From contig MKWA01000007.1 of the NCBI GenBank assembly GCA_001899285.1, positions 76,188-140,187 of the forward strand: 64,000 bases of DNA. The letters are read 5' to 3'. Positions 59,269 to 64,000 of this stretch are shown one piece after another (positions within the stretch are counted from its first letter, which is position 1; the number at the start of each line of letters is the position of its first letter). The notes under the pieces are model-generated. The model did no database searches, was not told where the DNA came from, and saw only the letters and a program-made list of their open reading frames with translations. The position numbers were made by a program, and so were the translations under genes. This DNA comes from Rhizobiales bacterium 64-17 (lineage in GTDB: Bacteria; Pseudomonadota; Alphaproteobacteria; Rhizobiales; Xanthobacteraceae).

Positions 59269-59616
59269 TCAGTCTGCGGGCGGCGGTGGCGCATATTCCG
59301 CGCGCATGGGCGTAAAGACATCGAGATTGAGCACCGGCTCGTCGCCGATCGTTTCGGCCCAGTGCTCCACATTCGGCGGAATCAGCAGCAGGCCGCCGGT
59401 GCCGACGATGACGGACTCGTTGCCGAGGTGGAAGCGGGCGGTGCCACCGACGATATAGACGATCTGTTCGTAGTGATGGCTGTGCGGGCGCGGTTCGTGG
59501 CCTGGCATCAGCCGGTGCAGGGCGAGCGTCGCGCCGTTGCCGGAGAACGACTTGCGATCCACACCCGGCCGCACCGGGCTCCACGGAATTTTGCTCCAGT
59601 CGACCTGATGGATCAT
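59269..59616 (-). CDS. Cupin domain protein
   Basis: A 115-residue single cupin barrel. Motif 1 is PRPHSHHYEQIVYIVGG (His, His, Glu for a metal) and motif 2 is LLLIPPNVEHWAE, with the final His. It may act as an oxygenase, isomerase or small-molecule sensor; the family is too broad to tell. It lies 15 bases downstream of the NTF2-like gene and 24 bases from the convergent dcd stop, so it is the last gene of a small minus-strand operon with the Bug receptor. Confidence 0.85.
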   Translation of the reverse strand: MIHQVDWSKIPWSPVRPGVDRKSFSGNGATLALHRLMPGHEPRPHSHHYEQIVYIVGGTARFHLGNESVIVGTGGLLLIPPNVEHWAETIGDEPVLNLDVFTPMRAEYAPPPPAD

Positions 59617-59631
59617 CGCGCTGCGCCTCGC

Positions 59632-60093
59632 TTACTTGTCTTGCGGGATGGTCGGCGCTTCGCCGCCCATGAAAATCGGGATCAGCCGGTGCGAGACGAA
59701 ACGCCAGCGGCCATCGGTTCCATATTCACATTCAGCAATAATGTCGGCGATCATGATGGCTGGACGTGACTCCAGTACCGGTTTCCCGTCCGCGGCATAG
59801 AGCAACATGATGCACTGAAATGTTGCGCGGTTGTCGTTGCGCGCATCCACGCGAAAATTTGTGACTACATGACGGGCTTCGCGATCGCCGCGGCCCTCGC
59901 GCCAGCGATAGAATCCAGCGATCGCATCCTGGCCTGCCATCACCTTGTCGCCGATCGCGAACACTCCGTCGGGGACATAGAGGTTGCTCGCGGTCCGGCC
60001 CCAGTTGTGGTCGACGTCGTACCAGTAATCGACCTCGAGTGCGGTCAATTCTTGCAAGACGGTCGCATTCGATGAGGCCGGATCGCGTGTCAT
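59632..60093 (-). CDS. SnoaL/NTF2-like family protein
   Basis: A 153-residue alpha+beta cone protein, recognisable from the helical start LTALEVDYWYDVDHNWGR, the FAIGDKVMAGQDAIAGFYRWR segment and the beta-sheet end with DGRWRFVSHRLIPIF. Such proteins are polyketide cyclase-, dehydratase- or isomerase-like and often accompany aromatic or terpenoid catabolism. It stands between the Bug receptor and the cupin in one operon. No catalytic residues can be assigned with confidence. Confidence 0.8.
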   Translation of the reverse strand: MTRDPASSNATVLQELTALEVDYWYDVDHNWGRTASNLYVPDGVFAIGDKVMAGQDAIAGFYRWREGRGDREARHVVTNFRVDARNDNRATFQCIMLLYAADGKPVLESRPAIMIADIIAECEYGTDGRWRFVSHRLIPIFMGGEAPTIPQDK

Positions 60094-60122
60094 GAAGGGA
60101 ATCCTCGCCGGTATTGCTTTGC

Positions 60123-61103
60123 TCAGTCAGGAATCTGGATTTTAGACTTCTCGATCACCTGTTTGCTGACCGTGAGCTGTTGATCGACAAACTTGTCGAG
60201 TTCTGCCGGCGTCGAGCCGACGGTGTCGACCACCAATTCCTTGTAGCGTTTCGCTGCGGCAGGATCCTTGAGCGCCGCCGCGATCGCCGCCGACATCTTG
60301 TCGACGATGGCTTTCGGCGTGTTGGCCGGTGCAAAAATCGCCACCCACATCGGGAAATAGAAGCCGGGCAGCGTTTCGCTGATGGTCGGCAGTTCCTTCA
60401 TGAAGGCGGAGCGTTCGCGCGTCGAGACGCCGAGCGGGATGACGCGGCCGCCCTGGATGTTGCCGATCTGTGGCGCGAGGCCGTCGATGACGAGATCGAT
60501 CTGCTCGGCGAGCAGAGCCGCCGTCGCCGGGCCGCTGCCGCGATAAGGCACGTGCACCATCTGGATGCCGGCCTGATCGGTGAACGCCGCCAGCGGAATA
60601 TGCGACGCGCCGCCGACACCGCTCGAGCCGTAGGTCAGTTTGCCCGGCTCTTTCTTGGCCAGTGCGATGAAATCCGCCAGCGTCTTCACACCGAGCGACG
60701 GGCGCGTCACCAGCACCAGCGGATAAGTCGCGACCAGCGAGACGCTGGCGAAATCCTTGCGCACGTCGTAGCCGGGATCCTTGCGGATATAGGGCAGGTA
60801 GGCGTGGCCCGGTCCCTGGAACAGGAATGAGTATCCGTCCGGGTCGGCCTTGGCGATGGCGCGCTCAGCGATCAATCCGCCGGCGGCGCCATTGTTTTCC
60901 ACGATCACGCGTTGCGGCAGATGCCGGCTCATCGCATCGGCGAGGACGCGCGCCATCAGGTCGATGCCACCGCCGGCTGCGGAGGTGACCAGCAGCTTGA
61001 TCGGTCGATCCGGCCAGGCGGACTGGGCAGAGGCTGTGCCGGACACGACCGGCATGGCCAATGAAGTGGCCACCAGCAAAAGGGCGCGCAAGGTGAGACG
61101 CAT
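60123..61103 (-). CDS. Tripartite tricarboxylate transporter receptor, Bug/TctC family
   Basis: A 326-residue periplasmic receptor with a Sec signal ending near GTASAQ and the Bug motif WPDRPIKLLVTSAAGGGIDLMARVL. GGAGG seven bases ahead makes ATG 61103 (MRLTLRALLL) the better start; ATG 61109, two codons upstream, has the ribosome binding site only one base away. It heads the operon receptor, NTF2-like, cupin and is divergent from the deacetylase gene. No TctA/B genes are near, as for the two other receptors in this window. Confidence 0.9.
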   Translation of the reverse strand: MRLTLRALLLVATSLAMPVVSGTASAQSAWPDRPIKLLVTSAAGGGIDLMARVLADAMSRHLPQRVIVENNGAAGGLIAERAIAKADPDGYSFLFQGPGHAYLPYIRKDPGYDVRKDFASVSLVATYPLVLVTRPSLGVKTLADFIALAKKEPGKLTYGSSGVGGASHIPLAAFTDQAGIQMVHVPYRGSGPATAALLAEQIDLVIDGLAPQIGNIQGGRVIPLGVSTRERSAFMKELPTISETLPGFYFPMWVAIFAPANTPKAIVDKMSAAIAAALKDPAAAKRYKELVVDTVGSTPAELDKFVDQQLTVSKQVIEKSKIQIPD

Positions 61104-61289
61104 GGGCATTCCTCCGGTGTCTTTTAGCCGGTGTAGCCCCCGGCTGGCGCGGCCCCGGCATGGGTCCGCTTTCTTGACGAGCATATTATTAATAATTAAT
61201 CATTGGGCAAGGCAAGCCCTTTTCCCCGAGGGCCCCGAACCGGCCGGTGGTGGCGAATGAGCGCACCCCTGCGAGACAGTGAGGATACG

Positions 61290-62141
61290 ATGGCGAATTC
61301 CAAGGAACTGATCTGGCCCAACGGCAAGCGCATCGCAGTTGCCGTGACGGTGATGTACGAAACGTGGGCGGAGGGCAAAGCGCCGAACTATTCGGTGCAG
61401 ACGACGCATCTCAAGCCCGGCACCGTCGACCTCGCCGGCCGCGCCTGGTCGACCTATGGCGGCCGTGTCGGCGTGTGGCGCGTGATCCGCACGCTGGACC
61501 GGCTGCAGATTCCCGGCACGTTCTTCACCAATGCGCGTTGTGCCGAGCTTTATCCGGATACGGTGAAGCAGATCGTCAAGTCGGGCCACGATGTCGGCGG
61601 CCACAACTACACGCAGGATGCGCTGCTCGCCTATATGGAGCCCGACGAGGAGCAGAAGACCATCAAGAAGTGCCTCGACATTCTCGGCGACAAGGCCGGC
61701 AAGCGCCCGGCCGGCTGGTTGTCCTCCGTGCTCGCCTTCACCGAGCACACCGTTGATTTCCTCGCGGCGGAAAAGCTCACCTATCAGGCGGACGTGACTT
61801 ATACCGATCTGCCGATCGCGCTCGACACCAAGAACGGCCGCATCGCCGCCGTGCCGAACAGCGACTTCACCGACAACCGCGTGCTGCGCTCCAGCCCGCG
61901 CGATCTGTGGGACGTGTACAAGGGTACGTTCGATTATCTGCGCGAGAACGAGCCGATGTCGATGCTGTGCCTGACGCTGCATTGCCATTTCGGCGGGCGT
62001 CCGATGATCACCTCGGTGTTCGAGGAGGTCATCAAGTACATGCAGCAGTTCCCCGATGTCTGGTTCGCCCGACACGAGGAATTGGGCAAATGGGCGCTCG
62101 CGCAGAAGGATAGCCACAGCTATCAGAGCCGTTTCTTCTGA
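61290..62141 (+). CDS. Polysaccharide-deacetylase-fold hydrolase (PuuE/allantoinase-like)
   Basis: A 283-residue NodB-fold enzyme. The first catalytic Asp of classical deacetylases is E24 in TVMYETWAEG, as in PuuE-type allantoinases and related cyclic amide hydrolases; the metal histidines H100 and H105 are in SGHDVGGHNYTQD; LCLTLHCHFGGRP near residue 225 supplies the last His. The enzyme more likely opens a cyclic amide or removes an acyl group from a small molecule than acts on polysaccharide. GAGGA precedes ATG 61290. A GntR regulator follows after 76 bases. Confidence 0.82.
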   Translation: MANSKELIWPNGKRIAVAVTVMYETWAEGKAPNYSVQTTHLKPGTVDLAGRAWSTYGGRVGVWRVIRTLDRLQIPGTFFTNARCAELYPDTVKQIVKSGHDVGGHNYTQDALLAYMEPDEEQKTIKKCLDILGDKAGKRPAGWLSSVLAFTEHTVDFLAAEKLTYQADVTYTDLPIALDTKNGRIAAVPNSDFTDNRVLRSSPRDLWDVYKGTFDYLRENEPMSMLCLTLHCHFGGRPMITSVFEEVIKYMQQFPDVWFARHEELGKWALAQKDSHSYQSRFF

Positions 62142-62217
62142 CGTGCATTGATGAAGCGGCGGTGTCTGTGCTGATATCGCCGCTCCTCATTTCAAGACAC
62201 AGGCCGGCGTCGGTTCG

Positions 62218-62973
62218 ATGACATCGCAAAAATCCGTGCGGCGGTCTGCGTCCCGATCCCCGGCATCGCATCCTTCGTCCAGTCGTGGCAAGGTGTCCGG
62301 CAAACCGCCCGGAACACCTCCGTCGGCGGATGCCGCGCGATTTTCACGCACCGAATGGCTCGCCGATATTCTGCGGGAGCGGATTCTCAATGGCACCTAC
62401 GCGCCGGGCGAGCGCATCCGCGAGATCCAGCTTCGCAACGAATTCGGATTCTCCAACGGTCCGATCCGCGAGGCGCTGCAGGCGATCGTCGCCGAAGGAT
62501 TGGCGGAGCGCGCGCCGTGGCACGGTGTCAGCATCAAGCAACTCGATGAAGGCCAGCTACTGGAACTGTTTCAGTTGCGGCTGGCATTGCTCGAATATGC
62601 GGCGGAGCTTGCCGCGCGTAACCGCTCCAAGGATGCTCTGGACAAGGCGGCGGTGCTGAAAACGGAGATGGATGCAGGCTTCTCCGAGATCGACCGGGGC
62701 GGGCAGCATCCCTCGTTCAACGGCAAGCTGTCGCAATGGCTGCTGACGGCAGCCGGCAACCGGATGATGCGGGAAGTCTGGGACAAGACCATGCACCAGA
62801 CGCTGATCTACGTGAACGCGTCGCTGCTGCGCAGTCACGGACGCAAGAGCCGGGCGCTGATCCATGCCCTGATCGACACGATCTGCAAGGGCGACGTGAT
62901 GGCGGCGCGCCAGGCGGCGCGCGATCTCACCCAGCAGACGCTGGTCGATCTCGGCATCAAGGGGACGCTGTAA
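62218..62973 (+). CDS. GntR family transcriptional regulator with FCD domain
   Basis: A 251-residue regulator. After a basic, low-complexity leader of ~40 residues comes the GntR winged helix (LADILRERILNGTYAPGERIREIQLRNEFGFSNGPIREALQ covers helices 1-3, read in parts) and an alpha-helical FCD effector domain from about residue 115. It probably controls the deacetylase gene before it and the divergent receptor operon. The effector is likely a small carboxylate, by family precedent. The start could lie closer to the helix-turn-helix than ATG 62218. Confidence 0.88.
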   Translation: MTSQKSVRRSASRSPASHPSSSRGKVSGKPPGTPPSADAARFSRTEWLADILRERILNGTYAPGERIREIQLRNEFGFSNGPIREALQAIVAEGLAERAPWHGVSIKQLDEGQLLELFQLRLALLEYAAELAARNRSKDALDKAAVLKTEMDAGFSEIDRGGQHPSFNGKLSQWLLTAAGNRMMREVWDKTMHQTLIYVNASLLRSHGRKSRALIHALIDTICKGDVMAARQAARDLTQQTLVDLGIKGTL

Positions 62974-62990
62974 CTCCGCGTGAAATCCGG

Positions 62991-63015
62991 GGAACCGCTA
63001 TTCCATGCCGGCGTT
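62991..63015 (+). promoter_or_regulatory. EcfG-type promoter of the zinc-ribbon-like gene
   Basis: GGAAC (62991-62995), 16 bases and CGTT (63012-63015) match the EcfG general-stress consensus exactly. The predicted transcription start near 63022 lies after the ATG at 63005 and so favours ATG 63044 as the true start. Confidence 0.75.
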
Positions 63016-63043
63016 GTCCTGCGCATCACGTCAGGAGTTCGCC

Positions 63044-63274
63044 ATGTTGTCCGCCTCGCGCTACGTCCTTGCCGGCCATCCCCGCAATTGCGCGTTCTGC
63101 CGCGAGCCGCTGACGACGCAGGCGCATCGCCGCGATAGCGCCTATTTCTGCAACGAGCTTTGCGCCGATGCGGCGATCGAGGTGATCGATGCGCCGCGGC
63201 TGCCGGGACGCGATCTTGCGCCGTCGCAGCCACGGGCTGCGCCGGCGTTGCGGTTGCTGGATGCGGTGGCCTGA
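63044..63274 (+). CDS. Small zinc-ribbon-like protein of the stress regulon
   Basis: A 76-residue protein with CAFC and CNELC pairs spaced by about 17 residues, enough for a zinc-ribbon or treble-clef site, followed by an Ala/Pro/Arg-rich tail. AGGAG seven bases ahead of ATG 63044 and the EcfG-type promoter upstream both support this start over ATG 63005. No signal peptide. The function is unknown; a nucleic acid or protein-binding role under stress is only a guess. It is the neighbour of the convergent PRC-barrel gene. Confidence 0.72.
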   Translation: MLSASRYVLAGHPRNCAFCREPLTTQAHRRDSAYFCNELCADAAIEVIDAPRLPGRDLAPSQPRAAPALRLLDAVA

Positions 63275-63406
63275 CCCGCGTCACTCTTAATCGACCAAAA
63301 GAACGACTGGTGCTGGACAGCGTTTGCCCTGTGTGGATCGATTGTTGCAAAGGGCTTTGCGGGAAATAGGTCGATAAAAAAGCCTACTGATAGAAAGCCG
63401 ATAGAG

Positions 63407-63442
63407 AAAAACCCTCGCCTGATCTTCCATCAGGCGAGGGTT
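63407..63442 (-). terminator. Rho-independent terminator of the PRC-barrel gene
   Basis: On the minus strand a 14-base-pair stem AACCCTCGCCTGAT/ATCAGGCGAGGGTT (63442-63429 and 63423-63410) runs into TTTTT, eight bases past the stop codon at 63450. Confidence 0.9.
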
Positions 63443-63449
63443 CGCTAAT

Positions 63450-63815
63450 TCAATAGGCCGCCCAGGGCGCGCCGTAATAGTCATTCACCGCGCGTGCGCG
63501 CGTGCGGTCTTCCCAATCCCAGTTGCTGCCGGAATATTTCGGCGCACCTTCGAGCCGGTCCTTGGTCAGATTGACCAGGTATCCGCCGAGGTCGGTGTCG
63601 TAAGTCAACTGGTTCCAGGGCAAAGGATAATGATCGTCGCCCATGCCGAGGAAGCCGCCGAAGCTTAATACGGCATAAGCCACTCTGCCGTCGCGCTTGC
63701 CGAGCATGACGCGCTCGATCGAGCCGATCTTCTTGCGGTCGGCGCCGTAGACATTGGTGCCTTCGACCTTGTCGCTGCCGATCAAACCCGTTGTTTCTTT
63801 TGTTTCTGTTGCCAT
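63450..63815 (-). CDS. PRC-barrel domain protein
   Basis: A 121-residue cytoplasmic protein with a PRC barrel: GSDKVEGTNVYGADRKKIGSIERV followed by GRVAYAVLSFGGFLGMGDDHYPLPW, here cited in two parts, and a short acidic-aromatic tail (NWDWEDRTRARAVNDYYGAPW). PRC-barrel proteins of this type are typical members of the EcfG general stress regulon in Rhizobiales. AGGAG before ATG 63815 fixes the start; the open frame continues upstream without coding character. A GGAAC-N17-TGTT element lies 26 bases upstream. Confidence 0.9.
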   Translation of the reverse strand: MATETKETTGLIGSDKVEGTNVYGADRKKIGSIERVMLGKRDGRVAYAVLSFGGFLGMGDDHYPLPWNQLTYDTDLGGYLVNLTKDRLEGAPKYSGSNWDWEDRTRARAVNDYYGAPWAAY

Positions 63816-63840
63816 CGCAAAACTCCTTGTGATGGATGGC

Positions 63841-63866
63841 AACACATCATCGGGTCGGAACGTTCC
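63841..63866 (-). promoter_or_regulatory. EcfG-like promoter of the PRC-barrel gene
   Basis: On the minus strand GGAAC (63866-63862), 17 bases and TGTT (63844-63841), one mismatch from the EcfG -10 CGTT. The -35 lies within the palindrome CGGAACGTTCCG (63856-63867). Confidence 0.6.
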
Positions 63867-63922
63867 GGCACTGATGCCGCAGTGTCTTTCGACATAGAAT
63901 TGCTGGCGCATTGACTTCCGCG

Positions 63923-63938
63923 GCGGTGTGAACACCGC
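63923..63938. repeat. Short perfect inverted repeat upstream of the PRC-barrel gene
   Basis: GCGGTGT (63923-63929) and ACACCGC (63932-63938) form a dyad with a two-base centre, about 57 bases upstream of the EcfG-like promoter. It could be an operator; nothing else is seen between 63867 and the window end. Confidence 0.35.
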
Positions 63939-64000
63939 GTTGCTTCCTATTCGCCGTGTCGTTTTATACGCGACCACCTCATCAACAGACAGGTTGGTGC

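Overview
The window reads as chromosomal DNA of a high-GC alphaproteobacterium of the order Hyphomicrobiales (Rhizobiales), most like the Bradyrhizobiaceae/Xanthobacteraceae. Supporting signs are a cyclic beta-1,2-glucan exporter of the NdvA/ChvA type, an arsR-arsC-aquaporin operon, a SAM-II riboswitch before metZ, GGAAC-N16/17-CGTT promoters of the EcfG general stress response, and a gene density typical of that group. I see no insertion sequence, prophage or CRISPR array. The species assignment is inference.

Layout. 1-7.9 kb (+): a catabolic and uptake operon with the 3' part of an ATP-dependent hydantoinase (HyuA family), a cytosine-deaminase-like amidohydrolase, a DUF917 (S-methyl-thiohydantoin desulfurase family) protein, a complete NitT/TauT-type ABC importer and a DSD1/D-threonine-aldolase-like PLP enzyme. 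7.9-16.3 kb (-): an eight-gene operon with a sulfite-oxidase-like molybdoenzyme, a four-subunit succinate dehydrogenase/fumarate reductase in non-canonical order, a two-subunit class I fumarase/tartrate dehydratase and a xanthine-dehydrogenase-type Mo subunit without its partner subunits. A divergent DUF3604 gene follows. I read 1-18.7 kb as one island for an N- and possibly S-containing heterocycle whose carbon leaves as C4 dicarboxylates.

18.7-31.4 kb: an orphan Bug/TctC receptor, two flavin oxidoreductases, the arsenic operon, a 0.6 kb hairpin-dense gene-free element, ndvA, a LysR regulator and a second NitT/TauT-type importer. 31.6-41 kb: short PutA, small secreted proteins, a stand-alone HisE-like pyrophosphatase, a DedA-like membrane protein, two tandem VOC dioxygenase-like proteins (one has lost all three metal ligands), a SAF/homoserine-dehydrogenase-like oxidoreductase and a PilZ protein. 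41.4-43.3 kb: a lower-GC pair of Bug receptor and amidohydrolase. 43.4-49.7 kb: acyltransferase, MFS exporter, PEP carboxylase, tRNA-Leu(CAA), DsbB.

49.8-64 kb: mostly housekeeping and stress genes: a 38-residue lysine-rich protein, an HNH endonuclease, an ECF sigma factor with a DUF4142 protein and a cupredoxin, esterase, AlkA-like glycosylase, GluQRS, a hybrid histidine kinase, metZ under a SAM-II riboswitch with a terminator, dCTP deaminase, a small catabolic cluster (cupin, NTF2-like, Bug receptor, PuuE-like deacetylase, GntR), and two stress genes with EcfG-type promoters.

The most promising leads are the hairpin-dense element at 24.84-25.40 kb, the repeated ECF promoter before the sigma gene and the DUF4142 gene, the catalytically dead VOC partner, the heterocycle island, and the riboswitch/terminator leader of metZ. 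All statements rest on reading the sequence; no database search was run.
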